Source of the DNA: Ursus arctos
Lineage: Eukaryota; Chordata; Mammalia; Carnivora; Ursidae
Assembly (NCBI RefSeq): GCF_023065955.2
Contig: NW_026622875.1
Location: 10,022,501-10,086,500, forward strand
Reading direction: 5' to 3'
Length of the DNA: 64,000 nucleotides
Shown here: positions 1-11,904 of the stretch, in pieces
How the letters are laid out: each line of letters starts with the position of its first letter
How positions within the stretch are numbered: position 1 is the first letter of the stretch
The notes under the pieces: generated by a model
What the model saw: only the letters and a program-made list of their open reading frames with translations
What the model was told of the DNA's origin: nothing
Databases searched by the model: none
Made by a program: the position numbers and the translations under genes

Positions 1-280
1 CTCGTTTCCACTCCTCTTTGATGGATGGCTCGTTAGAAGTTCCTCCCGTCTAAACAGTCTTCCTGCAGAATTCATTGTTCTCCATCTTCACCTCCCACAA
101 AAACTTGATTACCAACATCTGTTAATTCTACCTCATAAGTAGCTCCCAAGTTCATGTGCTCTTTACTACCACAGCCACACTCTCATCCAGCTCTCCTGGG
201 CCTCTGCAACAGTAACATAATCTTCTGCCAACGCTTCCCACCATTGCCACAGAATAGGACCCACAGGACACTGATATCAA
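1..280 (+). repeat. L2-like ancient LINE fragment
   Basis: The pyrimidine-rich text with 'cacagccacactctcatccag' style phrases and a Cys/Ser-rich reading resembles the 3' half of mammalian L2. It is too diverged for exact borders. Confidence 0.4.
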
Positions 281-734
281 GGGAGAAGGTTGCTTACGGC
301 TGGTGACAATTGGACAGATATTCTGGCTATCCCAGTCTCCTCCTAGCTGCTCTCAAGACTGAAGAGATCAATGTTTTGATTTGAACAGAGTAATTATGAG
401 CAATGAAATCGAATCAGTAATCAAAAAACTCCCAAAAAACAAAAATCCAGGATGAGATGGCTTCACATGTGAATTCCACCAACATTTAAAGAAGAGGTAA
501 TACCTATTCTTCTCAAGCTATTCCAAAAAATAGAATAGGAAGGAAAACTTCCAAATTTATTCTGTGAGGCCAGCATTACCCTGATACCAAACCCAGAGAG
601 GGACACTACAAAAAAGAGAACTGTAAGTCAATATCTCTGATGAACATATGTAAAAATCCTCAACAAAATATTAGCAAACTGAATCCACCAACACATTAAA
701 AAAATCATTCAACCACAATTCAACCAAATTCAAC

Positions 735-806
735 CTCACCCCACTCATTCTCTCTCTCTTGCTCTCCCTTTCTCTCTCAAATAAATAAATAAAATCTTAA
801 AAAAAA
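735..806 (+). mobile_element. SINEC 3' fragment inside L1
   Basis: Only the CT-rich segment, 'caaataaataaataaaatctt' and A-tail are present. The tRNA-like head is missing, so this is a severely 5'-truncated insertion into the L1 ORF2. Confidence 0.75.
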
Positions 807-2388
807 CTATATAATAATTTCAATAGATGCAGAAAAATCATTTGACAAAGTACAACATCCATTCATGATAACAACCTTCAACAAAGGAGATTTAGAGGGA
901 ACATGCCTCAACATAGTAAGGCCATATATGAAAAACCCACAGCTAACATCATCCTCAATGGGGGAAAACTGAGAACTTTCCCTCTAAATTCAGGAATCAG
1001 ACAAGAATGTCTACTCTCACCACTTTTATTCAGCATAGTACTAGAAGTCCTAGCCACAGCAATCAGACAAAAGAAAGGAATAAAATGGATCCACATTGGT
1101 AAGGAAAAAGTAAAACTTTCACTATTTGCAGATGACATGATACTATATATAGAAAACCCTAAAGACTCCACAAAAAAACTACTAGAAATGATAAATGAAT
1201 TCAGTAAGGTCACAGGATAAAAAACCAATATACAGAAATCTGTAACATTTATATACACTAATAATGAAATAATAGAAAGAGAAATTAAGACAACAATCCC
1301 ATTTACAATTGCACCAAAAATAATAAAATACTTAGGAATAAACAACAAAGGAGGTGTATAACCTGTATTCTAAAAAATATAAAACACTGCTGAAGAAATT
1401 GAAAATGACACAAATGGAAAGATACTCCATGCTCATGGATTGGAAGAATTAATATTGTTAAAAATATCCATACTACCCAGAGCCATCTACAGTTTTAATG
1501 CAATCCCTATCCAAATACCAATAGTATTTTTCACAGAACTAGAATGAATAATACTAAAATTTGTATGGAACCACAAAAGACCCTAAAGAGCCAAAGCAAT
1601 CTTGAAAAAGAACAAAATTGGAGGTACCACAATCAGATTTCAAGATACCCTACAAAGCTGTAGTAATCAAAACAGTATGGTACTGGCACAAAAACAGACA
1701 CATAGATCAGAATAGAGAGCCCAGAGATAAACCCACAATTATACGGTTAATTAACCTTTGCAAAAGAGGAAAGAATATGTAATGGGAAAGGACAGTCTCT
1801 TCAACAGATGGTGTTGGCAAAACAGGACAGCTACGTGCAAAAGAAAGAAACGGGGCGACTTTCTTACACCATACACAAAAAATAAACTCAAAATGGATTA
1901 AGGACCTAAATGTGAGACCTGAAACTATAAAACTCCTAGAAGAGAGCACAGGCAGTAATTTCTCTCACATTGACTGGAGCAATATTTTCCTAGATAGGTC
2001 TCCTAAGGCAAAGGAAATAAAAGCAAAAATAAACTATTGGGACTACATCGAAATAAAAAGCTTCCACACAGCAAAGCGAACAATCAACAAAAGTAAAAGA
2101 CAACCTACTGAATGGGAGAAGATATTGGCAAACAACATATCCAACAAAGGGTTAGTGTCAAAATATTTAAAGAACTTATACAACTCAAGACCAAAAAAAC
2201 CAAATAACCCAATTGAAAAATGGGTGGAAGATATGAACAGATATTTCTCCAAAGAAGACATACAGATGACTAACAGACACGTGAAAAGATGCTCAATGTC
2301 GCTCATCAGCAGGGAAATGCAAATCAAAACTACAATGAGCTGTCACCTCACACCTGTCAGAATGGCTAAAATCAACAACACAGAAAAC

Positions 2389-2579
2389 GGGGCACCTGGG
2401 TGGCTCAGTTGTTAAGCGTCTGTCTTCGGCTCAGGTCATGATCCCAGGATCCTGGGATCGAGCCCCGTATCGGGCTCACTGCTCAGTGGGAAGCTTGCTT
2501 CTCCCTCTCCCACTCCCCCTACTTGTGTTCCTTCTTTTGCTGTCTCTCTCTCTGTCAAATAAATAAATAAAATCTTAAA
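2389..2579 (+). mobile_element. SINEC (tRNA-derived SINE) inside L1
   Basis: Has a complete head (ggggcacctgggtggctcag), a B-box-like 'gggatcgagcccc', a CT-rich middle and (aaat)n. The flanking 'cacagaaaac' at about 2379-2388 and again just after the CA tract looks like the target-site duplication. Confidence 0.92.

Positions 2580-2606
<27 letters not shown>
2580..2606 (+). repeat. (CA)n microsatellite at the SINE tail
   Basis: About thirteen CA units follow 'atcttaaaa' where a poly-A tail would be expected; likely a tail that mutated into a microsatellite. Confidence 0.9.
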
Positions 2607-2610
<4 letters not shown>

Positions 2611-3719
2611 ACAACAAATGTTGGCAAGGATGTGGAAAATAAAGGAACCTTCATGTACTATTGGCGGGAATGCAAACTGAAGCAGCCAATGTATTAAACA
2701 GTATGGATGTTCCTCAAAATATTAAAAACAGAACTACCATATGATCCAGTAATTATACTATTGGGTGTTAATCCAAAGAATACAAAAATACGAATTCAGA
2801 AGGATACATGCACCCCTATATTTACTGCAGCTGTATTTACAATAGCCGAATTATGGAAGTGGTGCAAATGTCCATCGACGGATGAATGGATAAGGAGGAT
2901 GTGGTATATATATGCAATGGAATATTCCTCAGCCATAAAAAAGAATGAAATGTTGCCATTGGCAACAATATGGATGGAGATGGAGAGGATAATGCAAAGC
3001 GAAATAAGCCAGTCAGAAAAAGATGACTACCATATGATTTCACTCATATGTGGAATTTAAGAAACGAAAACAATGGGAAATAGACAAACCAAAAAAACAG
3101 ACTCTTAACCATAGAGAACAAACTGATGATTACCAGAGGGGAGGTGGGTGGGGGGATGGGCAAAATAGGTGAACTCATCATGCTGAGCACTGAGTGATGT
3201 ATGGACGTGTTGAATCACTATACTGTACCCCTGACACTACTATAACACTGTATGTTAACTGTACTTGGATTAAAATTTACAAAAAGTGTCTTGATGCACT
3301 GCAGAGGCAGACGGCGCGTCTGTCCTCACACACCACATAGGACGCTCTGCACGCAATACTTAGTATGTCAGCATTTTAAGCATTTAGTCATCTTGTATCA
3401 CCAACTCTTAGCCGTGTGTCTATGACACACTGAGTACCTAAGAACTGTTGCTGAATTGGTGCAAACTCATTTCTAGAGCTGGTATCTTCAAACACAGATT
3501 ACTCGCGTCATGAAGAGCAAAAGCTTTTGGGGAGCCATAATAAAGTCTTACTTCCACAGACCATCTTTCGAGTTCCTCTCTCTCCCTCACAAGGCGCCTT
3601 TTCAATCTGACCTGGAATTTTACTTGTGAGATACCAGGGATATCACATAAGACTCCTGGAACCTACTCTTCGTTCTTACATACGTCTATCCTTTCTTGTG
3701 TGATACGCTGAACACAGGA

Positions 3720-4040
3720 TGTCCTTCAACTCATTTATGGCCTGAGGAAACTTGCTGATCCTTTAAAACCCAACTAAATGTCACCTCCCCACTTAAGTCT
3801 TCTCCAAATGACTGTCTCCTTTTTATGTTTTTCCAAAGTACTTCGTTAATAGTCCGTAGTGCAGATTTTAAAAAATCCTGTTAACAGGATTTAAGATCAC
3901 ATTAAGATGCAAGTTTACAAACTCAAGGGCAGGTTTTACGAGGGCAGACATGGTATCTGTTCTGTTTAGCACTGTAACCAAGGACAGGGCCTGGCCTGCT
4001 CTATAAATAAGATAAATATTTGTTAAAGTAATAAAAAAAC
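3720..4040 (+). repeat. L2 3' fragment
   Basis: Shows the L2 3'-end order: 'aactaaatgtcacctccccact', then 'gagggcagacatggtatctg', then 'ataaatatttgttaaag'. Diverged, so borders are approximate. Confidence 0.6.
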
Positions 4041-5039
4041 TTGACAGTTGCTCAGTAAATTTTTAACTAGTTTCTTGAACAATGCATTCTAATGATCTGA
4101 AACTAGAAGAAATGTGATTGGCCGCTGATGAGAAATGAAGACATAGGAAAATACAGAATGTGCTGACCTATATTACCTATTTTTAAAGTTGCTCTTTCTT
4201 TTCTTGGTGCCAACTAACCTCACTTGATACACAATGAAAGCATGGTTATCTTAAATCTGTATTTGATGATTTTCCAATTAATTCACAAACGAATTTCAAT
4301 ATTGTTAACAGATTGAATCGGGTCCGCTAAGACACAACCTTGTCTCCTGTGCTGTTTGAATTCCATTCCCTTTGTGCTTTGAAGCAAACTAGAAATTCAT
4401 ATGAAAGTATGGTCTGAGTTGGGTTGTTAGAGCCTACTCCTAAAGGTTTGATGGAAAGGTATCTATGAATTGTATCCTTGCCTGTTGCTTTTCATTCCCT
4501 AGGTTTCAAAATCATAACCTGCCTGCACTTAGCTGAAACTTATGACTGAGTTTCGATAGTTAAATATCTTCCACCTTCTGGGCGGTATCAATTTCCTCTG
4601 CGACTTGAAAACACCTTTGTCAATTTCACATGCATGAATCTTGGAGAATAGTTTTAGGAGGCATTAAAATTATTTACCAGACTAAAAGCTTTTATTTTTA
4701 TGAGCAATTAATGTAATTAAAATACTTGGTTACATCTGATGGCCTCATTTTCTGAATACTTTCATGATCAGAGTAGAATAAATACATATTGATCAAATAT
4801 TGCATTACTTTTGCCCTCTGAATTTTTATTTAAGTTTTCCGAAGAATTTTGTGTTATATAATTTGCAGCTGTTCTCCTGCTGCCCTATATACTATTAGTG
4901 TTTAGGGTCTTAGTTTTCAGGGACATCCAGAACAAAGGACCACGAACTAAGGTTAGTTCCTAGTGAGGGCAGTGCAGGAGAATCTGCTCCATGCCTCTCC
5001 CCGGGCTTCTGCTGACAAATGCTAGTGTTCCCGGCTCAT
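4041..5039. other. Intergenic, no recognisable feature
   Basis: AT-rich unique sequence. I see no gene, RNA or clear repeat. Confidence 0.6.
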
Positions 5040-5286
5040 CGATGCATCACCCCAATCTCCGCCTGCGTCTTCATGTGTCATTCTTCCTATGTGCGTGTTT
5101 GTCTTAGTGTCTAAATTTCCTGTTCTTCTAAGGGCACCAGTCACATTGGATTAGGGCCCACCCTAATGAACTCGTCTTAACTTGATCATCAGCAAAGACC
5201 CCTATTTCCAAATAAGGTCACGCCCACAGGAGTGTGGGTCAGGACTTCCAGATCTTTTGGGCGGACACAATCCAACCCATCACAGT
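5040..5286 (-). repeat. MLT1-type MaLR LTR fragment
   Basis: An old solo LTR of an endogenous retrovirus-like element. Diagnostic MLT1 phrases, reading inverted, include 'ttggattagggcccaccctaat' (split by one base change), 'atttccaaataaggtcac' and the end 'acacaatccaacccatcac'. No internal coding sequence is present. Confidence 0.75.
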
Positions 5287-5509
5287 AGCATAGCATTGTC
5301 AGGGACTGGTGTAAGGCAAGATGAGTAAGAAATAGAAATTTCTTCGAAGCTTTGAGCTGGGCCCTGAAGGGGCAAAGTACAAGGCCTGGGGGAGAGAGAC
5401 AGAATACTTCACAAGCTGTGGGAATAGAGATTTACTGTGATGCCTTTGACTGCTACCTAACACCTGAACCGAACACAAATCGAAAGGTTTTTCTGAAAGA
5501 GATAAGTAG

Positions 5510-5705
5510 TAAAAAGGAGCTGGATTTCAGTCCTTGCTCTGCTGCTTTTCCAGCTAAGTAACCTAGTATAAGCAAACCAACTTCTTCAAGCCTCTCTCTT
5601 CTTGTCTGTAAATGGAAGATCTAATAGCTGGAAGCTTAAATGAGACAGTCTATGTAAAGTACCCAGAATTGCACCTATAATATAGCAGAGCTCAACAATA
5701 GGTCC
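5510..5705 (+). repeat. MIR
   Basis: MIR core order: 'gctggatttcagtccttgctctgctgc', then 'cttcaagcctctctcttcttgtctgtaaatgg', then 'gtaaagtacccag'. Each is close to the MIR consensus in sense orientation. Confidence 0.7.
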
Positions 5706-5710
5706 TCCCA

Positions 5711-5909
5711 GGGTGCCTGGGCGGCTCGGTAGGTTAAGCGTCCAGTTCTTGATTTTGGCTCAGGTCATGATCTCAGGGTTGTGAGATCTAGCCCTGCGGA
5801 GGGCTGGGCTTGAGCATGGAGAGAGATCTCTCTGTGCTTCCCCCCCTCTCCCCCCCGCTGCCATGTGCTCTCTCTCTAACCTAAAAAAAAAAAAAAAAAA
5901 AAAAAAAAG
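5711..5909 (+). mobile_element. SINEC, older subfamily
   Basis: The head 'gggtgcctgggcggctcggt' and the 'ttgattttggctcagg' variant mark an older carnivore SINE group than the 'gcacagcgg' copies. It ends in a 26-bp poly-A (5883-5908). Confidence 0.9.
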
Positions 5910-7284
5910 ATAGGTCTTCCCTATCCTTTTCCTGCCATGGGAAGCCTGTGCTGCTGTGCCCAGGACATGTCTGCCAGGCACAGTTCTGTGTGTTGGGGGC
6001 TGGCTGAGGCCAGAGGGAGGGTACTGAGGAAAGTTATGGGTGACAAGGGTAGGGCTCCAAGAACTTTACTTATGCCTTAGAACATTCCTGATGAAACGGA
6101 AAGATATAAGAAGCTAGGCACAAGACTAGACACAAGAAACACTGTCTTATCAAGGAAGTGAAGAGAGAACTTTGAATCTAGGTACAATGAGCCTCATTCA
6201 ATGAGAAGGAATAAAGCAAGCATGGGCTTCCCTTGTGCTCTGTTTCTTACTGTTCACAGTAACATACCATTCCCCTTATTTAGTCACGTTGAGACTTCTC
6301 AAGTTTTAGTGAAATGCAGTGTTAGACTTTAGACATCATCTATCCAGCTCCCTCAATTTAGAAGAGAAATTGAAGCATGTAAAGACTAGGTAGCTTGTCC
6401 AAGATCACAGCCTCCTTCCCTTACCTCTCGTCCTATTTTCTTTCCTTCTGGAATTGTCAGTAAGCAACAGCAATAAGATCATTTTAATTTTCTGATTGTC
6501 AATTTCTCTCTCTATACATATAAGTGGGGTTTGATTTTCTGCTTTCTTTTCCCCGCTTCTATAAAAATTGAGTTGTTTGTTGGTGCTGAGGCGCTCTGTG
6601 GTTTAAGCTTGGATTATTTGAAATAGAATTCATTACCTTGGGAAGCTTGAATTTTTTCCTTCTCCTTGCGGTGATTCTTCTTTTTTCTGTCTTGACATGG
6701 TTTATTACTATGTATTCCAACCATTTCTCTCGTTATTCTTACCATTTGATTTTGATCTTCATTAACCACCAGGTGTTAGGCAGCTGCTCTGCTCATTTTG
6801 GGTTCATCCTAATTTTCGAGTTCCTTCTTTATTAGCCTGGACTGTTTCGTATAGGCTATCTTTAATGGTTTGGCCCACTTCCAAATTACAAAATAGGTTT
6901 TAATTAGTTAGATGCTTGCCAAATCCTGTTGATTTCAGAATGAACCATGGTTTTAAAATATTTTTCACTATTTTTCATCACTGGCCTTATATGTTGACTT
7001 TATTTGTAATCTTGGATTTAAAAAGAAGTTATCTCATAATGATCAAGGCTGGGAGAGCCAAATAATTCTAAATTTGTTTTTCATGGTACATAAGACACAG
7101 GCATTCAAACAAAGGAATTACTATGTTAGTTTTATATTTCCTAATGAAGCTGGTATCTTACAGGAATTTATTGCATACATACCCAGTTTTATTAGTTTCC
7201 AGAAAGCAATAGTCTCTATCTTCCCTCAGTAGTACCAAGTAATAAATAACCTTATTAGCCACCAGGTCAACTTGTGGTGATAGA
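5910..7284. other. Intergenic, mostly unique
   Basis: AT-rich sequence. A MIR-like scrap near 6330-6415 is all I can suggest. A 65-codon hydrophobic ORF at 6638-6835 has no recognisable domain and is probably chance. Confidence 0.5.
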
Positions 7285-7342
7285 CTGTGGGCTGTGGGAG
7301 CCATTCAGGGGCAAAACCAAGGCATTTTAAAAGTTTCCTAGA
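7285..7342 (+). repeat. 58-bp inverted repeat, left arm
   Basis: Exactly the reverse complement of 8457-8514 over 58 bp. It begins 'ctgtgggctgtgggagcc' and ends 'aagtttcctaga'. The flanking bases do not match. Confidence 0.95.
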
Positions 7343-7382
7343 TAGGTGGAAGCCTATGTTCCTAGATAGGTGGAAGCCTATG
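7335..7382 (+). repeat. 24-bp tandem duplication
   Basis: 'ttcctagataggtggaagcc' plus 'tatg' is repeated twice, perfectly, in tandem. It overlaps the right edge of the 58-bp inverted-repeat arm. Confidence 0.93.
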
Positions 7383-8456
7383 TTGCCACAAATGTTGTTT
7401 TATTTTGACTGTTGCATAGCGTATTGGTAAGTCTATTAAAAATTTCTTGGATTGACGAAGCCTTCACCAGCCCACTTTATCTGCACTGACTTCTCTACAG
7501 GACTTATCAAGGAAGATGTGGAATCCTAAGAAGTGAACAGTGTGAGGTTGGTAGCTGCCTGGCTGGACTGAGTCTGGGTTAAGGGGCCATACATTTTCCT
7601 GCTCTCTACTCAGAGTCAAAGGATCCCTGGGCATAAAGTCCTTTGGAAGAAGAGCTATTCTTTTCACAAATCTCTCAGTAGTGTCTACAACTGGATCGCC
7701 CTTCTGGATAACAGAGCAGATATATATATACTTTAACAACAATTCTCTGTGGGGAGCTCATGAAAAATAGTGTGAAATATTGATTGAGCAAACTCCCTAA
7801 CCTTTTGAAGGAAGGGTTCAACCCACTGAATTTCTTTGGATCAGAGACCAATTAGTCTGATAACCCAAGTCATTTTTAAGGTATCTACTTCCCATTTTCT
7901 TGTACCTACCTCAACTAGTGTAAATAATGTTTCCACATAAAATTAAATCCCCTTTCAAATCTCTAGACCCATTTAAATATGCCTAACCTGCTCCTACGAT
8001 CACATTCTGAGAACACTCAAGAACCATCAAGGTTGCTGACCCACGTTGCTTGACTAGCTCTTGGCCTCCTCATCATGTTAGGCTACCCTTTCTACCAAAA
8101 CTATTCTAGCCTCCTTGATCTCCCAAGTGAGTGTAGTGACTTGTATGATCCCTATTTTTAAGGAATAGAGTGTTTTAATATATGTTCCATTCCCTAGGAG
8201 CTCTGCATGATGGAACCCACAGAGCCATACTGACATTTCTTTTGTGAGAATCTGCAGAATGATTCTTTGGAGGACCAATACTCTATCAACATAGTGTTAA
8301 GGCCAATAGAGTATTTTAGGCTTGAAAATGGTTTTGGCTCCAAAATATAAAACTCATGCAAACTCACGTAAATTATATTTCATGTAGAATCTAAGTATAT
8401 CTCAATATGTTTGATATAAAGTAAGGTGGAGTTTCCGAAAGTAAGAATATCCAAAG
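7343..8456. other. Unique spacer between inverted-repeat arms
   Basis: 1,114 bp with no recognisable element; small ORFs at 7464-7742 and 8078-8278 have no domain. Confidence 0.6.
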
Positions 8457-8514
8457 TCTAGGAAACTTTTAAAATGCCTTGGTTTTGCCCCTGAATGGCT
8501 CCCACAGCCCACAG
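8457..8514 (-). repeat. 58-bp inverted repeat, right arm, fused to L1
   Basis: Reverse complement of 7285-7342. Its last bases 'cccacag' are also L1 sequence (compare the other L1 at about 947-953), so the two overlap by microhomology at the junction. Confidence 0.95.
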
Positions 8515-9465
8515 CTAACATCACACTCAACAGTAAAAAGCTGAAAGCTTTCCCTTTATGATCAGGAGCAAGACAAGAATGCCCACTTTTCCCATGTCTA
8601 TTCAACATAGTATGGAAGTCCTGGCCACAGAAATTAAGAAGGAGAAAGAAATAAAAGCCATCCAAATTGGAAAGGAAGAAATAAAACTGTCACTATTTGC
8701 AGATGACATGATTTTATATTTAGAAAACTCAGAGGATCTGAATAGACATTTTTTTCAGAAAAGATATACAGATGGCCAAGAAGCACATGAGAAAATACTC
8801 AACACCATTAATCATCAGGGAAACGCAAATTAAAACCATAATGAGGTATCACCTCACACCTGTCAGAATGGCTATTAACAACAACAACAAAAAAGAAATA
8901 ACAAGCGTTGATGAAGATGTGGAAAGAAGGGAGCCTTCACGCATTGTTGGTGAGAATGTAAATTGATGCAGCCACTATAGAAAATGTGGAGGTTCCTCAA
9001 AATCATTAAAAGGAGAACTATCATATGCTCCAACAATTCCACTTCCAGGTATTTATTCCCGCCCAAATGAAAACAGTAATCCAAAAAAAAAAAAAAAAAA
9101 AGGCACCCCTATAGCTATTGCAGCATTATTTACAATAGCTCAGATATGGAAACAACCAAAGTGCCCATCAACGGATGAATGGATAAAGAAGATGTGGTGT
9201 ATGTGTATACAACAGAATACTATTCAGCCGTACGAAGAATGAAATTTTGTTCTTTGAGACAACATGGAGAGAACCTGATGGTATTATGCTAAGGGAAATA
9301 AGTTAAACAGAGAAAGACATATGATTTCACTTAAATGTGGAATCTAAAACATAAATTTAAACATTAAACAAAACAAAACTCATAGATCTGGAGAACTGGT
9401 GGTTGCCAGAGGCGAGTGGAGTAGAGGGGTGGGCAAAATAGGTGAAGGGGATCAAGAGAAAAGAA
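8508..9465 (+). mobile_element. LINE-1, 5'-truncated with a large internal deletion
   Basis: Begins in the ORF2 reverse-transcriptase palm (FADDM at about 8695-8710) and jumps, after 'gaaaactcagaggatctgaa', straight to the ORF2 C-terminal region ('aagatatacagatggccaag'). It then continues to the 3' UTR. Against the L1 at 383-3285, roughly 1.1 kb of ORF2 is missing. A pure A run (about 9080-9098) lies inside. Confidence 0.85.
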
Positions 9466-10810
9466 ATTTTAACCTCTTAACTTTCATAAAATTAGGGCCG
9501 GTATTGTAGAATGGGGGTTATTCTGAGTCCTTCGTATCCGGCATATGTTACAGTTTCTACTTCATGGCATATTTCACAGAGTTGCAGGGGATTGGGAGTT
9601 TCAGGGGACAACAGATTATAACTGATATACTTAGGGCTGTTGCCTTCCAAAGCACTCAAAATGACTGCTGTGGAAGAGCCTGTGAATACTGATGAATATC
9701 AATGAGCTCTCTACATTTCTCAGTCTTGTGACTAGTTCTGGTCAATCAAATGTGAGTGAAAATTTTGGCTCTCACTCTAGCCTTGGGCGTTCTGTGTGAT
9801 TTCCCCAGGATCTCTCTCTATGCAACACCCCCTCCAAGTCCAGCTGGTAGGAAGCAAAAAGAATTCCAAGATGATAGGTAAAAATGCTAGAAAGAGCCAG
9901 ATAACAGTCATGAGTCCGAGAAGAACACCCAGGGAAAATGCCCAGCTGCATGGGATATCAGGTGAAGGAGAACAAAACTGATTGTGCTTTCCAGTTTAGG
10001 GGAATCTTTGTTAGAGTAGCGATCATTGAATACCAGGACATATCCAATTGTCCTTTAAATTTTATTTATTTATTCATTTAAGTATGAGGGCCTGGAAGAT
10101 AATATGAGAGAAATGGCTGCAAAAGACACTAGAAAATGTCTTTATTTTACTAGAGTTCTCTTTGTCATATTGAATCCTGGATAGGATTGATTTCCATACT
10201 GTCGTAAGGTTTGTAGCATAGAACATCTGAGGTCTAAGCCCACAGTTTTCTTCTCAACAGGTATTAGTCTCACAGTGGCTGCACGATCCCTGAGATCGTA
10301 TCATATAGTTTCTCTGGGCATTCATATACAAATATTTAAACTTCTGTTTCTTCCTTCCAGAGACTGATGACTTTATAATGACTCCTTGTATTTGTTAGCA
10401 CACAGGCTGAGCTGCTGTAACAAGCAGACTCCTGTCCCCCTAAGAAAACACACTCAGACGCAAACCAGATAGAAGTTTCCTTCTCATTTTATAGTCCAGA
10501 GTAGGCCCAGAGTGAGCTTTCCCAGGGACCCAGAGTCTATCTTGTGACTTTACCTGCCCGGACTGAAAATAGCTCATCAACACCACATCCGTATGTTCCG
10601 GAATGTACTACGGAGTGCAAGCAATCTCCTTAAATAATATGATCCAGAGGTTGTATATTCCACTTCTGTTCTCATTCTACTTGCTGAAACATAATGACAT
10701 ATGTCCAATCACCCCTAACTAGAAAATATAGTCTCTAGCTGAGTAGCCATGTGCTCACAAAACTCAGAGACTCTGTTATAAAAAGGAAAAAAAAAAAAAA
10801 AAAAAAAAAG
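9466..10810. other. Intergenic, mostly unique
   Basis: No gene seen. A pure poly-A run at about 10788-10809 lies directly before the next SINE head. Confidence 0.5.
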
Positions 10811-10973
10811 GAGAACCTGGGTGGCTCTGCCTTCAGCTCAGGTTATGATCCCAGAGTCCTGGGATCGAGCCCTGGTCAGGCTCCCTGCTCAGCGGGGAGC
10901 CAGCTTCACCCTCTTCTCCCCACTCAAGATCTCTCTCTCTCTCTCAAATAAATAAATAAAATCTTTTAAAAAA
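10811..10973 (+). mobile_element. SINEC with deleted A-box region
   Basis: The head reads 'acctgggtggctctgccttcagctcagg'. The usual 'cagtcggttaagcatctg' segment between the two parts is missing, which removes most of the RNA polymerase III A box. The rest of the body and the (aaat)n tail are normal. Confidence 0.85.
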
Positions 10974-11493
10974 GGGGGGGGAGGAAGAAGAATGGGCCCT
11001 GGGACACAGCAATTTTTACCTGACAAATCACATGGGGACATTAGGCCACATTTCAGTAGCCAGAAGGGCTCTGTTTGTCATATTCTGTGCTACTGTATAG
11101 TAAATATCTTTGCAAAGGAAAAGCATTGACATTCCTCAAAATAATAATCAATACACTTATTATCATACAGCAACCTTATATCTTTCTCATTTATATTACG
11201 GAACTAATGCATAGAAAATGCACTTTCGTGCAATATGCTTAAAGTGCCATTTTGTGAGCCTCCACTATATTTACCCTAGGATTTGGGGAGCCTAAAATAA
11301 TTTCTACCAGCCCATCAGAATGGGTGCCAGCTGGAAACATGGCATACTCATAGAGACATCTACCAGCTGATTATCAGCCCTGTCTAGGAGTGGGGCATGT
11401 TTATCAGGAATTTGGTTAAAGTGAAATGAGGAACTGAATGAAAGATAATTATTGTAAGGGAAGTGAGAGTTGGGATTTTAAAGTTTGGTTTAG

Positions 11494-11780
11494 CAAGAAC
11501 AAAACAAAACAAACAAAAGACAAAGGGAAGAAAAGAGAGAGAGAGAAAGAGAGAGACACAAACCAATAAACAGACTCTTAACTCTAGGGAACAAACAGAT
11601 GGTTACCAGAGGGGTGGTGAGTGGGGGGTTGGGAGAAATAGGTGATGGGGATTGAGGAGGGCACTTGTGACGAGCACCGGGTATTGCATGGAACTGTTGA
11701 ATCACTATATCGTACACCTGAAATTAATGTAACACTGTATGTTAACTACACTGGAATTTAAAATAAAATAAAATTTTAAA
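11494..11780 (+). mobile_element. LINE-1 3' end, 287 bp, with 14-bp TSD
   Basis: A short 5'-truncated L1: 'cagactcttaactctaggga' through 'gtatgttaactacactgg' and an A-rich end. It is flanked by a perfect 14-bp duplication, 'aaagtttggtttag', at 11480-11493 and 11781-11794. Confidence 0.9.
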
Positions 11781-11904
11781 AAAGTTTGGTTTAGGAGAAA
11801 GGCGATTATGAGCTCAGTACATTATCGCTGAGAATGTTGCCACTATTTCTAATTTGCGTCCTATGTCAAGAGGTCTGCAATAACAAGGCAAATAAACACT
11901 AATA

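Larger units (their letters stand above)
383..3285 (+). mobile_element. LINE-1, 5'-truncated, ORF2 C-terminal half and 3' UTR
   Basis: A sense-strand L1 with ORF2 broken by stops and insertions. An open piece at 903-1220 carries the reverse-transcriptase palm with the FADDM catalytic motif. Pieces at 1912-2415 and 2707-3060 carry the conserved C-terminal stretch ending YHMISLICGI. The 3' UTR ends with the carnivore L1 wording 'gtatgttaactgtacttgg' and a short A-rich tail. It is interrupted by a SINE tail (735-806) and a SINE (2389-2579). It is defective, and carries no ORF1 or 5' UTR. Confidence 0.9.

Noticed and set aside
903..3060. Reverse-transcriptase-like ORFs as possible genes
   Set aside because: They are pieces of a decayed L1 ORF2 interrupted by stops, SINEs and truncation.
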